The notes under the pieces are model-generated. The model searched no databases. It saw nothing but the letters and a program-made list of their open reading frames with translations, and had not been told where the DNA came from. A program made the translations under genes and the position numbers. Shown piece by piece: positions 1 through 11,592 of a stretch of 64,000 bases of DNA. This DNA comes from Adiantum capillus-veneris (Eukaryota; Streptophyta; Polypodiopsida; Polypodiales; Pteridaceae): NCBI GenBank assembly GCA_014529385.2, contig CM043969.1, positions 19,990,946 to 20,054,945 on the forward strand. Reading direction: 5' to 3'. Numbering within the stretch: position 1 is the stretch's first letter; each line of letters opens with the position of its first letter.

Positions 1-289
1 AAAATGTTCAAGTGCTTTGGTTAGGAAAAGTCAAAACTATGTCTAGAATCGTGACCTTTTTCTCACGATTCTCTCAAATTGTCAGTTTTAGATGTACACC
101 CCTAACTTCTCGATGAATTTTCAGGCCTTAAACGAAGTTTTTTTTGGACGTTGACAAAAAATGAATGAACCAAAGAGACTTTTATTGTCGTTCAAGGGTC
201 ACATTGAATCTTGTAGAGCTACTTTGCAGCTTCATTTTGATAAAAAAAAAGTTTGTGAATTCGATATCGATAGCTCAAGTTATGGCCAA
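1..289. other. AT-rich spacer, no gene seen
   Basis: No reading frame or repeat is recognised here. The last bases, GCCAA at 285-289, form the left flank of the TRIM element that follows. Confidence 0.5.
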
Positions 290-462
290 TGAAAGGATGA
301 GGGGAGACTGAATACTGGATCCTCCTCCCAGCCAAACTAATATCGGAGAGCCTATGGCCCTTTGCCCTAAACATATCCCCTGTCCACACCTTCAGTCCAA
401 CCCTTGTCCTAAGTCCTTGACTCCCCTAGGTTGGGCCCTGCCCTCTAGCCCTTGGCCTGACA
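290..462 (-). repeat. TRIM 3' LTR
   Basis: This is the left terminal repeat. It is the 3' LTR because the element reads leftward. It is the same length as the other LTR and carries the same short inverted ends. Confidence 0.85.
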
Positions 463-477
463 TTACTCCCCCTTTGG
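463..477 (-). other. TRIM polypurine tract
   Basis: On the minus strand this reads CCAAAGGGGGAGTAA and directly abuts the 3' LTR, which is the expected site of plus-strand DNA priming. Confidence 0.8.
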
Positions 478-760
478 AGAAGCATTTTCGTCCTCGAAAA
501 CACAAGTGGTAGTATCTTTGTAAAAACACTGATGTTTTCCTTGTTGGCATCGCATTCACGGGCCAATTGTCCATATGACTGATACTTGGTGCAGTGAGAA
601 GGTTTAATGAAACCAAGATCAATACCTTGATTTTCAACATTGTTGTCCTTTTGCAACCACTTGTATCTAAATGGTAAGTCAATTTATAACTCACTTGAGT
701 ACTTTAAAGGAGTAACCACAACTAAGAGGTGTCTAAACGCATAACCAATTTTCAAACTTT

Positions 761-771
761 CTCTGATACCA
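761..771 (-). other. TRIM primer-binding site (tRNA-iMet type)
   Basis: On the minus strand this reads TGGTATCAGAG, one base from the CA end of the 5' LTR. The same site is used by the copia element at 40 kb. Confidence 0.9.
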
Positions 772-772
772 G

Positions 773-945
773 TGAAAGGCCGAGGGGAGACCGAATACCA
801 GATCCTCCTCCCAGCCAATCTAATATAGGAGAGCCCATGGCCATTTTCCCTAAACGGATCCCCTGTCCACACCTTCAGTTCGGCCCATGGCCTAAGTCCT
901 TGACTCCCCTAGGTTGGCCCCTGCCCTCTAGCCCTTGGCCTGACA
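773..945 (-). repeat. TRIM 5' LTR
   Basis: This is the right terminal repeat, beside the primer site. It differs from the partner LTR by scattered substitutions only. Confidence 0.85.
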
Positions 946-1459
946 TCCAAAATAGTCAATTTGTGCCTGGAGACGTGTATAATGTCTATTGATTTAGAAT
1001 TTCTCCAAAATTTAATTGTAGACTCTCCTTGATGTACTCTATGTTGGTATACTTGCAATGCCCACCTCTCTCAGTTTTGTCACCACAATATATGTTGCAC
1101 AATTTGTAAGGTCCCCCGTATGAGGAGAAGCCAATGGTGCACATATATTTGGTGGATTCTAGCTTTTCACATTGATGAGATCTCTATTTGTGATGTGGAT
1201 GGTACGTAGAAATTCACGACCAACTTTGGGCAAATTCAAGGCCAAATTTTCCATAATATTCCTTTTGTCGGAATATCTTGGCCGAAAGGCGACCGAAAGA
1301 CAATAAAAAAATGGTCGTCCAATGGCCAGTGGCCATCCTTATTGTATTGTGCATTTCTTACACTCTAACCATTCCAAGTCTTAGTTTGTGATTCTGACAC
1401 TTTATCACTCCTTTTTTTGTTTGGTTGCCTGCAACTTCCCAAGGAGGTTAGATAAGCCA
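946..1459. other. spacer without recognised gene
   Basis: Only short frames are present. The stretch leads into the palindrome array, and I see no conserved motif. Confidence 0.4.
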
Positions 1460-3115
1460 AAAGTGATCCAAATTGAATGAAATTTGGTCTCTAGGTTTAT
1501 TTTGTGATGACAAACACTTTCGTGAGCTCAGATGTGAGTTTTGACCTCTAATTTGGCACTTGACACATCATACGTGTATGATGTCTGTTGTGGCAAAATG
1601 AAGTGACATTTGTCCCAGTGACCCTTGATCACTCAAGAAACTCTCATCAAATTTTAGAATTCAATTTGAACACTTTTTTGTGCAAGTTATGGTCAATACA
1701 AGCATGAACCTTGCCCAATTTTGTCTTTTGTCACTTTTTGCAGTGCTCCAAATTCAATGAAATGCTGACTAGGGTCTTCTTTTATGCTCCAGGACACTAG
1801 GGTATACTCAAATGCATGATTTGACCCAAATCTGGCCTCTAAGACATCATACACATATGATGTCTTTTGGCTCATACTTCACTTGTATTTCTACCCAAGG
1901 TATTCCTTGATGCATACAATAAGAATATGTGATCACATCAAATTTTGGATGTCAAAATTGCTCAAAATCACTACGTTTTCACCTTTACCTTCTTGGATCT
2001 ACAAAAGTATCTTTAAGTGTAAAAGTATGTGTCCAAATGAGATGAAATTTTGCAAGCAATCTTAACACATCATTTCCCAACCTCCTATGTTGTCAAAAGT
2101 TCCATTGGACTTTCTCATTTTGACTTGAGACATCATACACGTATGATGTTTATGTGCTGAGAATTGGATGAAATTTGGTATGTAAGCTTGTTTTGTGGTG
2201 CTAAACACCCTGGTAAACTCAAATGTCAATTTTGGTCCCTAAAAGTGCCCTTTAGACATCATACGTGTATGATGTCTACTTGGTCAATTTGAAGTGAAAC
2301 TCACTCAAGAGGTGCCTCACCACACTGGCAACTCACAAGAAGTTTCAAAATTGAAATCCAACACTTTTTGTGCAAGATATGATCAATTCAATCATTCACT
2401 TTGCTAAGATGTGTCTTCTGGTCTTTATAAGCCCAAAAATGATTCAAATTCAATGAAATTTGGACTATATGCTTCCTAAATGCTGTAGACCACAAGGATG
2501 CACTTAGATGTAACTTTTGATCCAAAATTTGGCCTCTAAGACATCATACATGTATGATATCTAAGTGGTAAGAATGGACTTCTGTATCTACCCAAGGTGC
2601 CCATTGATATGTACACAAAGAATATGTGCTCACAACAAATTTTGGATGGTAAAAATGCCCAAAATCATCACTTTTGATAAGGAAATCCCTTGAAAGATTA
2701 AAATCCCCTCAATTTTTAATCTATATGCCCAAATGAAATGAAATTTGGTGTATGCGCTCAACATAACATGCAGAATATGGGTGTAAAGGAAAACGCTCAA
2801 ATTTGCTACCAGAATTATCCTTGAGACATCATATGTGTATGATGTCTACTGATGATTTTTTGGTCAAAATTCATTCACAAGCATCCCCAAGTCTCTAGCA
2901 CTAGTTTTCAAGCATTGCTACCAATTTTCATGCAGAAATGTGCTGAGAATCACAATTTGTCTTTTGGGTGTCAAGAGTTGGTCTAAACTCTAGTCTCAAT
3001 GCGTACCTAGGGTAAACCCCCCCTTTTGAACACCTTGGTGTAGGCAGATTTTTCAAATCTGGTCTCCAAATGCCCCTTGAGACATCATACATGTATGATG
3101 TCCAAGTTTACAAAA
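1460..3115. repeat. palindrome array I (arms GACATCATAC / GTATGATGTC)
   Basis: Seven near-perfect 22-bp palindromes lie at about 1565, 1846, 2129, 2254, 2551, 2823 and 3080. They have a variable central dinucleotide or tetranucleotide. Copies 1, 2 and 3 pair with copies 4, 5 and 6 at an offset of about 690-705 bp, and the DNA between them is recognisably repeated. One example is the phrase around 1745-1865 recurring at 2446-2570. The array is therefore a higher-order tandem repeat of ~700 bp carrying three palindromes per unit, about 2.3 units long. No reading frame is conserved across units. It lies just beyond a candidate primer site and LTR (3642-4585). Confidence 0.8.
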
Positions 3116-3641
3116 TTGCATTTTTTCTTCACAGAATCCTTGCACATGCCCTCTTATATGCACAACACCAATTAGTCATGCAAAAAATGTCAACAAAATT
3201 CTTTCTATTGCATTTTTTTCCCTTCAAAATCAACTTTTTTATGATTTTAAAAGCAAACAAGAACTTTAGCAAATAAATCAGTGGTAAATAGCTCTAGATC
3301 AGAATCATTTCACTAACCTAAAGCTACTCCTACACATTAAATGGGGTTTTGCATCTATGAGTAGGAAAACGCTTCATTGTCACACATGGATAGAAAACGC
3401 TTTTATCAACTCACAAAGCACTTGACCACCAACAACTACTCTAATCTACAACTAATACTACAAATCCTAACTAAATCTATCTGGTTGTAGACCCTCGGCA
3501 AGACACATGCTTCCTGGCTGTCCACTTGATCTCAAAATTTTCTCTTCCGGATCCACTTAAGAAAAATGCTCTCTTTAGTCAAAACTAAAGCAAGAAACCA
3601 TCACATGAGTGTTAACAGGATTACCTACTTAAGTCCTTGTG
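3116..3641. other. spacer between palindrome array I and the candidate LTR
   Basis: No gene is seen. If the LTR at 3662-4585 is real, this is the start of its transcribed leader, read on the minus strand. Confidence 0.35.
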
Positions 3642-3660
3642 TCCTCGGTAGGCGGAACCA
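3642..3660 (-). other. candidate primer-binding site
   Basis: The minus strand reads TGGTTCCGCCTACCGAGGA, directly inside the proposed LTR end. It matches the primer site of the Tat-type element at 59.1 kb at 15 of 19 positions. The tRNA was not identified. Confidence 0.5.
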
Positions 3661-3661
3661 A

Positions 3662-4585
3662 TGTTGCAGGAGCGAATCACACCACCTATAAAGTGCATGC
3701 AACACAACCTAGATTAGCATAATGTCAATCAAGGACACAAATGACACGATAGGTGCGCGGAGGCAATCTCTTTAGCTTGTCAGGCTGAGACCATCCCACA
3801 CATACAACACTCTAAAAGGATCAGTAAACCACAATCAGGAATCTCACTGCTCTTAACTACACCACCCAACCCTCATGCACACAAACGAAAGGAAACTCAG
3901 TAAATCATACCATAATTGTATGAAACTGAAGGAACACCATCCCCTCACTAGGATACACTTGTCCCAAAGTTTTTACACTCAAAACCTTCACTCTAGACCC
4001 ATCTACAAAAAGTGCATATGAAGAAAAAGCTGAATTTTTTGAAGTGCACGAAACTGAAGTTTATGATTACCTATGTGTACCTTATGTCACCATGACTCTA
4101 AGATTTACTTGCACGTAGAAAACAGACATCATTTCATATACTTACGGTCACAAATAGCTGATAGATACATGAGGGCGTGTGCTCTGTTCTACAAGGAATG
4201 CTTGGCATTGTTCCATAGCTCTTGCCAAGCCTATCACGATGGTGCAGTCGGATCTCCAAGTAGCACCAGGATGAAGCTCACACTCTGTCTCTTCCTCTCC
4301 CACACACAGTCGAGGGCAGCTTAAAACTTGATTATAATAAAATTTTTCTTTACAAAATGACCTAGGTACCTTATATACTAAGGCTACCATAGGTTAAACC
4401 TAAAATAGAGTTCAAGGGGTAAAATGTCTTTGTATGTACAATCTAGAAATGCCACTGTACCCCGGCTTTTGCAACTAGATTAACTACAAATGATTCTTTG
4501 AACCATAATTCGTAGCATTTCACAACCCAAAAAAAAAAAATCTTTGTTGCCTTATGTTCTGTTGTTGACTCACGGGTCAACAACA
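3662..4585 (-). repeat. candidate 5' LTR, minus strand
   Basis: On the minus strand the segment begins TGTTGTTGACCC and ends CTCCTGCAACA, fitting the TG...CA rule. A TATA-like TATATAAGGT lies at 4368-4377 and the primer-site-like sequence abuts the 3' end. The start lies in a short inverted repeat, arms TGTTGTTGAC and GTCAACAACA. No second copy is in the window, so the boundaries and the call rest on these signals only. Confidence 0.45.
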
Positions 4586-5119
4586 CTTAAGACATGAGAT
4601 TTATCTCACTAATGCATAGTCACAAACCACAAAAAAATTGAGAATGGTTACACTTGAATTAAAAAGCACTAGACAAGGAACATAATGCAATTGTAAAAAA
4701 ACAATGGATTACCAGAGCTCAAGAGAAATGGATTACAAGTATCTTGAGAGTATCTGTTCTATGTCGTACACTTCAAACTCTCCAAAAACCTTTGATAATG
4801 ATAAGTGTTGAGGGTAAAGGTGTCATCCAGGAGTTTCACACTCCCAAACTGGCTCCCCCCTCAACTCACCCCCCCTTAGGCTTTGTCCTTTTTTATCTTT
4901 TCCATTACCCTCTTGATGGACTCTCATTCCTTAAGTGATATGTATCTATGCTTCACTCAAAAGCAACCATTGTAATGTTTTATTTTCGGTCCCATATGTC
5001 ATATCTAACCTCCATGGACAATAATTCAATAAATCAATCTATCTCTCTACCACTTGTTAGCACTATTCAAACTTGCACAATGAGAACCATGTTTGTTTAT
5101 GACATGACCTTACTATAAC
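4586..5119. other. spacer between two LTRs
   Basis: This AT-rich stretch has no convincing gene. Short frames at 4744-4938 show no recognisable domain. Confidence 0.4.
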
Positions 5120-6043
5120 TGTTAGTAGCAAGCTAACTTGGACACCATTTTTCGAAGCTCTCATTGTAAAAACATTTATTATTTTGATGAATCGGGAATA
5201 TTGTAACTCCTAATTTTTTGGATAAACTTTGTACTTGATGAGCCGCGACTACAAGCTTCCAGATTGTATCAACCCATCTTTCCCTATCTTTAGTTAGAGC
5301 TCTCAGATTATTAGTTTTGACCACCAAAATTTTTGGCTAAGGTATAAAAGCCAATTTTTGTAAGTTATTTTCAAGTTTTATATAATGAAATACACAGTGT
5401 GAGCTAATGACACTCACTTCTCTCCTTCTTGAGCTTCCTACTCCCTCTCCGATTGTCACATTGCAGTTGCGTCTGTTGCGTTGCAACCGTAGGTAAGAGC
5501 TCTACGCATTGACATAGACATTTCACCATATTTCGTAGCTTTTGTTGGTGTCGCCGACCCACGGCTTAATTTCATCATAAGTAGGGATTTACACCTAAAA
5601 ATAAAAAACTAAGCATAGGTGGGGTATTGGGACATCATTGCTAAGCATTTAGATGCATTCTGGGTCGAAAACGGCTAGGTCAAAAATCCACTGCTGTTAA
5701 TAATTGTGATTTTTGCACTTGACCTAAAGTGGGATTTGAGACCGTAAGCATGTGTGATTAGGTCTTATAAACATTTCCTAGAAGTTTCATTACGTTTGGA
5801 TGTCATTTGATGCTGTAACAGATCTGATTTGTTTGCCAATGAGCGATTGGCTTTTGGTGATTTCAGTCACTTGAGTGTAGCTTGAGTTAGATGAGATTTA
5901 TTTGTTGTTTTCCAAGATATTGAAAACCTCTTGTAGCCTCTATGCACTAGTCGAGTCAGCTTCGTCCCATGGATTGACAATTTATTCATGGTTCTCACTA
6001 TGTCTGCAATAAGATAGGAGTGAGGTTAGACACCCGTCCCACA
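5120..6043 (+). repeat. LTR family L1, 5' LTR
   Basis: This 924-bp LTR starts TGTTAGTAGC and ends CCCACA. It has a TATA box (TATAAAAG, about 5343-5350) and is followed two bases later by a primer site. A diverged inverted copy lies at 11964-12883, which fixes both ends. Inside, at about 5697-5718, is a degraded version of the palindrome that forms arrays at 6.7 and 16.6 kb. Confidence 0.8.
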
Positions 6044-6045
6044 TT

Positions 6046-6062
6046 TGGCACTGCTGCCGGGG
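6046..6062 (+). other. primer-binding site, tRNA-Asp-like
   Basis: TGGCACTGCTGCCGGGG resembles the plant tRNA-Asp primer site used by many gypsy elements (TGGCGCCGTTGCCGGGG) with three differences. It starts two bases after the LTR end. Confidence 0.65.
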
Positions 6063-8034
6063 CCGAAGAGACCTAAAATAGGGAAAAATATGAGCATCTT
6101 GTGAAGTTATCCTTTAACTTCCTCTAGGATGTCCTAGAGTAGAATTTTTTTTTTTAACACCGCATAGCTTAAGATTGTTGTCTTTTGCTGTTTAGAGGTA
6201 GCTTGGAAGTAATTGTACTTGCTGAGTGCCTTTAGGATTGTAGGATTGTAGAACTAGAGTAGGATTTTGAGAATGATTGATGGACAAGACAAGTCTTAAG
6301 ATCAAGGCTTAGAAAACCATTAAAAAACAAGAAAACAAGTGTTTGTGGACACTTTCCGCAAGTCCATTGCAATAGAATCTAGGAGTAGGGTAAGTAGAAT
6401 TTGAGGTGGACTTCAGAACATTTCTCTCTCCAAAAGAATCAATTGTGAATTGTTATTTGAGGTTGCATAATTTCAGGTCTACAGCCAGAAATAGCACGAA
6501 AAGACTACCAACCACTGAATCCGACTGGACAGTATGCTTAAAAGTTGTATGAACCACTGGGTAAGCTCAAGGACGCATTGAGATAAAAATTTCAAGAGTT
6601 TGCAAAAACTCAAATTATTTACTTTTTCTTGACATTTTAGGTCAAAGTAAGTTTTGACTGACTCAGAGGTTTAAAATAGCTCATGAAAAGACTGTTCAGT
6701 GAAAAAGTACAAAAAAATGTTCATTTTAGGCCTAAAGTAAATAATCGTGATTATTTACTTTCAGCTCAAAAGTGACCAAGGTTGATCCCAATGAATCTAT
6801 GCATCTGTACAAACAACTTTTGTAGTGGCACTTAAGCTTTGGATCACCAAATTGACCAAAAACTGGGTAAAAACTAAAGTCTGTACTGACTTTCGGGAGC
6901 TTGAGTGTAGTTTGGAAAACTTTTGTTCAAACTCAATGAAACTTGATTCGTAGGCTTATATTGATGTGATAGACATGTGTACATGCTTAGTTGATCTAAA
7001 GAATGCAAAATTTTGCCAGAAGTAAATAATTGAGATTATTTACATCTGCCTTATTTTTCAAATTTTTTTACCAAGTCAGTATACCACTAGCTTTACCATG
7101 TTATAATAAACCCACAAACCAAATTTGGTAAGATTTGGATCATTGGATTGAAAATTGTGACCAAATTTGCAAAGTCAGTCCTGCGGACACAAAGCTGATG
7201 ACCATTTGAACCAAAAATTGTCCAAACTTGATGAAACTTGGCTAGGGTGCTTAAGTTGAGATACTTAACAGATCTGTGTCAAGATTGGGACAAAAACTTG
7301 CAAAAATATACCTGGAGTAAATAATCGTGATTATTTACATCTACTTCAAAAATTGATAATATTTCACATTTGAGTATACCACAAGGTCAAGCATATCAAG
7401 TAGACCACACAAATCAATTTTGGTGAAATTTGGATCACAAAAGTAGACTTAAGCCAGATTTGTGAAAACTGAGTTTGTGGAGACGAAACAGTTGCAAAAC
7501 TTGAACAAATTTTGTTCGAACTTAGTGAAACATATCCAGGGACCTTAACAGGTAGTATACTTGACAAATCAAGCTAAAAAGTGCAAAAAGCTGAGAAAAA
7601 TAAATAATCATGATTATTTACTACTGCTACAAAGAGACACCATTTTTGACTTTTGAACTTGTACACTGTTTGACCAATATGATACAAGGCCACCATGCAA
7701 TTTTGGGTTCAATCAGATCCAAAGTGGTACATGTTCACTTAGTTTTCAGGTTACAGATTAGTCCTTTGGATTTTTGTAAAAGTGATATCTGAAAGTCTCA
7801 ACCGCTGACTCAATTAGCTCTAATTGAAGTGATACACCTAGACCAGTCACAATGGTTAGCCAACACTATACAGTCTTTGTGAAAGAATAGCTAACTTGAT
7901 CAAAATTGATACAGGTATCAGGTTGCAGACAAGGAATTGGCAGCTTGATGGAAGTTGCAATCAAGTCAAGTGGAAGAAATTGACAACAAGTCAATCCGAC
8001 GATAAGTACTCTATCCAGGGCTTCACAAGTCTTT
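6063..8034 (+). repeat. leader with palindrome array II (arms GTAAATAAT / ATTATTTAC)
   Basis: Four copies of a ~22-bp palindrome lie at 6737-6758, 7022-7043, 7317-7338 and 7600-7621, spaced 285, 295 and 283 bp. The intervening DNA is a diverged ~290-bp tandem monomer with recurring phrases such as the aaatttggatca and cttgatgaaacttgg types. No long frame crosses it. It sits between the L1 5' LTR plus primer site and the first coding frame at 8035, where an untranslated leader would be. The same palindrome occurs at 16.6-17.2 kb. Confidence 0.7.
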
Positions 8035-8690
8035 ATGAACCTTAGATCTGGTCGTGTACTAGGAAACCAAGGCATATTTGGAGAAACCTCCAGTAGAGTA
8101 TCCATCGAAGAAAGTGTGAATCAAGGCAATCCCTTGCACACTATCCTTGAAGAAGTCTCAGACACTTTTTCGGATTCAATATTTGAAATTTCTTCCTATT
8201 TGACTCACTCAAAAACCAAAACAACAATGCACTATAAGCATATACTCTCTTTTTATAAGACTAATCGCCATGGAGCTCAAGTTTACCTGGATCCTAACGA
8301 AGAGTATCCTATTCGCATTGATAACCATGGTATTGAGTTTGAAGAGGAGATCAGGGCAAACAAACAAGGAAAAATGTACATGGATAGAAATGGAACTGAG
8401 TACTTACAAGTTGAAAATCTTGACGTGATAGACAAATGGGGGTTAGAAGTAAACCATAATTTCACATATGGCAGCAAAAGAAGGACCACCTACTTAAGAA
8501 TTCGAGGGATATGATCAAGTTGATTTAAAGCCTTTGAAACGGCTTAGTACAGATAATCCTAGGATTGGAGTCTATTGTTGGGAGGATAGAAACGTCAAAA
8601 ATCTTCTATGGACTTTGCATGCCAAATCAGGACAACTAACACCCATGAAGATCATCTATATCTTCAAGATCAAAGATAAGGGTTTAGGTG
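8035..8690 (+). pseudogene. L1-element ORF, unidentified, frameshifted
   Basis: The frame opens at 8035 with MNLRSGRVLG and runs 159 codons. It continues in a neighbouring frame (from about 8490, EFEGYDQVDLKPLKRL) to about 8690, so one frameshift near 8490-8500 is likely. The start MNLRSGR resembles N-termini of plant gypsy open reading frames, and position right after the LTR, primer site and leader supports an element-encoded product. No zinc knuckle or protease is visible, and the frame breaks off where a minus-strand gag fragment starts. The product is unknown; a gag-like role is only a guess. Confidence 0.45.
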
Positions 8691-9578
8691 TTGGAAGGCA
8701 CTGCCACTCTTCAATACAATTGGTAGGGCAAGGTTGCCCAACCCCCTGGCTAGCTTCTTCTTGCACAGCTTCGACCATCGCCTTGTTAGCATCTTCAAAC
8801 TTGTCCTTTGAGATCTGATCCATAGCTTCCTTTGATTCTTCATGCATACACGCTTTGAAAAAGACTGCATCCTTGCTAGCCAGGCTAATAGACTCTTGTA
8901 CAGCATCACACCACATTGGAGGCACAAATTGAAATGAAGAACCGAAACGGCTAACCAACGATGAAGCAACTACCTCTTTGACGCTTGAACTCCCCTTTGG
9001 CTTCATGGTATAATGCAACTCCATTGTCGAGCTATATCCATAGTCTGTCGGCTTCAACAAACCCATCACCAGCTTCTTCTTTGCTTTCCTACTCTTTGCC
9101 TTTGCCAAGAAAACCATTTGCTCATAGTCCTCTACACCACTGCCCTCGACCTTATCTTTGATTCGCGGATGCAAGAAGGTTAGAAACTACTCTCGCTTGA
9201 AATGGTCTCCATTTCGCACACACGTAACAGCAGCTAGTCTCTCCCAAATAGACTCAAATTTATCCAAAAACAAAGCAAAATCTTCACTTACATCCTGCTT
9301 CAGCTTGCTCAAGTGTTCACCCAAGTCTGATGGAGAAACCCGCTTTTGAAAAGCTTCAACAAACTGTTTGCGAATCTCGCTCATCATCGACTGACGATCT
9401 GCAACCTTCAATCCTTCAAACCAGGCTTTGGCTCGTCCTTGTAGAACCAATGGTAGGGCCTCTTCAATTTGGATTCATGTCCACAAATTCTCAACTGCAA
9501 TAGGTATAGCTCTAGATCGGAAAACCAATCTGCAGCCTCTTCTTCTCCAGCAAGCACCAAGTCAATACCATGCATCAT
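8691..9578 (-). pseudogene. gypsy Gag fragment
   Basis: On the minus strand a Gag-like chain starts at a double ATG near 9578, with WFSDLELYLLQL in the early part. It passes a frameshift near 9455 and continues as VLQGRAKAWFEGL, then a capsid-like stretch with FALFLDKFESIWERLA. The pattern ALPLVLQGRAKAWF...L is the core of the retrotransposon gag domain, which assembles virus-like particles in the cytoplasm. A second break lies near 9180. There is no zinc knuckle, protease or reverse transcriptase downstream; the element is cut at about 8690 against the L1 ORF. It lies directly downstream of the LTR-like block at 9639-11592, the layout of 5' LTR, primer site and gag. Confidence 0.7.
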
Positions 9579-9623
9579 CTTCAAGCTTTAAAACTTCACC
9601 GAGGAGCAATCAGTAGGTACTCA

Positions 9624-9635
9624 GTGGGGGCACCA
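9624..9635 (-). other. candidate primer-binding site of element B
   Basis: On the minus strand this reads TGGTGCCCCCAC, three bases from the proposed LTR end. It begins like the primer site of the Tat-type element (TGGTGCCCGCCACC). Confidence 0.45.
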
Positions 9636-9638
9636 CGA

Positions 9639-11592
9639 TGGGATGAGGGAAATGGAAACACACACATTACACAAACTAGATGCCTCTCTATAGCCCAACA
9701 GATATCCAACACCCCAAGCCACTCAGAAACATACACGCAGGCACACTTTCTGCAACTTGCACTGAATAGCCTCCCTTACGAGAAACTTAGGCTACACGCA
9801 ATCGCATTAACTGATGCACACCCCAATGCACCCATATTTGTAAACACACTCACACCGGGAGGCCTCGCACGCCTAAACCACACACAAAACCACACCGCAA
9901 CCTGCAACCACAATCACTCTCTCCCTCTCTCTCTGCACACACATACACAAAACCCGGAGCCAACGCTACCACGGGCGGGATGCACAAGACGAGATAGACG
10001 AGAAGAATGATGGCAAATCCAACACAAACACTAACCCAACCAGACCATAAAGTCACTAATGCATAGCAAAAACACAAGAATTCGGGTACAATGATGGCAC
10101 CGCTTTTGACACTTCTACCCATGTTCTTCTCAATCCACTTCAACCCATGTTGGCCTTCGCTATTGGTAGGTTGCACCCAAGAATTTCCTTCCATGGAGCC
10201 CTGATTTGTAGCTCCACCCCTGCTTGGCCTTGGCCCAATTCCCTTTTGTTTTGGTGGCCTCCTCAACTCCTTCTCATGGTAGCTAATAGAGTGCAGCTTT
10301 TGACAACCTTTCCTGCTTCCCAATCTCCTCCAGAAGTCACGTGTCCTGCTCACTTATACATCTCCCCAATCTCTCTCTCTCCGTTGCTACAGACCACCCC
10401 TTATACTCCTCCTCCAGCGCTGTGATCACCTCCCCCTCATCCCTTGCTCTTCAATCCTCCTCCTGCAATAGTGCCCTCAAGAATACGCCAAGGCATCCTC
10501 CTGCAGCGCTTTCCAAAGGTCACCCCTAGCAGCCTCCCCTCATGCAACATCCAAGCCTTGGCGGCTTCCTTTTAGCCCTCTTGGCGGTCCTGCAACCCTC
10601 TGAGATCGCCATCCCTTCGTCCTTGGCCTCATTTTTAACTGCCCGCCCACTTTGCGACTTTACCTTGTCACGTGCAATCCACAGTACATGCCATATCCTC
10701 CGTTGAGGTGGCTGTCTTCAACACCTGCTCAGCTGCCCAATGGCGTCCCCCTTGGAATGGAGCCCCTTATCAGCAAGCTTGGCGGCTTTCTCTGCTCGGC
10801 CCCCCTTGGCCTCACCTCATGCATCACTTCCCTAGCCCTCCTTGGCACTCCTCCCAAGGCCTGGTGGCCGTGGCCTCCCTTCTTCCTTTGAATGGCGCCC
10901 TCATCTGCATGCCAATTGCAGTCCCCTTTAGCAACCACCCGCCACTCACCTGGCTCGTGCAAGGCTGGCCTTTCCCATGCTTGGCAGTCCTCTCCATGCG
11001 AGCACAACAGATGGCGCACTTTTTTCCCTGCTTTGCTCGTCACTGCATGCCTTTAGTTCCATAACATTTTTTTAATAAAATTATCCTCTACTCGAACCCC
11101 CTTCCCACAAGAGGCAACCCGCGGCCAATAGCTTTGCATCTCTTACAATAACCTGACCTTGCTTTGGAACCAAGGCCTTCAGCTTTAAGTAAACATAATT
11201 GACCCACAAGAATGATGTCCCCAGATGCTTTGATACTTGCTGATAATGGCGACTGCAACAAGCATGGGCCGCTCCGAATCGCAATGCAACCAAAATAGAT
11301 GGCCACATTCAAGCTCTGGTTTGGACTGGATCTCCAAAAGAACTCCAAATAACAAGCCAAAAAAACAAGCCATAGAGTAAACGGTGACTATATGTCATGT
11401 ACCTGCAAACATCTCGATCATTAGAGGCCCAAAATCATCGCTTGACCTGTAAAATGCCACATCTGGCATACACATCACAATCCAACTTGCTGCAGTCTGC
11501 ATCTAGTATTTTCTCCATCGCTTCTTCACGAGTCCTCATAATTTCACACTGATGCTAGTACCACTATCTTAGGTCGACACAACTCAGTTGCA
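9639..11592 (-). repeat. LTR-like block B, copy 1 (probable 5' LTR)
   Basis: This ~1.95-kb block is repeated in inverted orientation at 51806-52938 plus 60030-60745, roughly 90% identical by eye. On the minus strand it starts TGCAACTGAG and ends near CATCCCA, with a candidate primer site and gag downstream, so an unusually long 5' LTR is the best reading. It is GC-richer than its surroundings, contains CT/GA runs, and its long open frames are not conserved between copies. Copy 1 preserves at 10339-10342 the uninterrupted ACGT at which a gypsy element sits in copy 2. Confidence 0.7.

Larger units (their letters stand above)
290..945 (-). mobile_element. TRIM: miniature non-autonomous LTR retrotransposon
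   Basis: This is a 656-bp element with two 173-bp terminal direct repeats (290-462 and 773-945) that are about 90% identical by eye. Read on the minus strand, each LTR starts TG and ends CA. Beside the right LTR is TGGTATCAGAG, the usual plant initiator-Met tRNA primer site. Beside the left LTR is a purine tract. The flanks GCCAA (285-289) and TCCAA (946-950) fit a 5-bp target duplication with one mutation. The ~310-bp interior has no reverse transcriptase or integrase. A short frame ending near the purine tract (about 480-600) resembles the C-terminal tail of a gypsy polyprotein, so this is probably an internal-deletion derivative mobilised in trans. Confidence 0.85.

Noticed and set aside
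729-992. Plus-strand 87-codon frame
   Set aside because: It lies on the antisense strand of the TRIM LTR and has no domain.
1460-7640. Both palindrome arrays as proven parts of retroelement leaders
   Set aside because: Position supports it for 6.7-7.6 kb, but the apparent direction of the monomers relative to the LTRs differs among the loci, so I keep it as a hypothesis.
9570-11064. Long plus- and minus-strand frames in block B (9850-10353, 10672-11064, 59977-60315 and others)
   Set aside because: The two block B copies differ by frameshifts, the frames overlap on both strands, and GC-rich CT/GA runs explain their length. Treated as LTR sequence.
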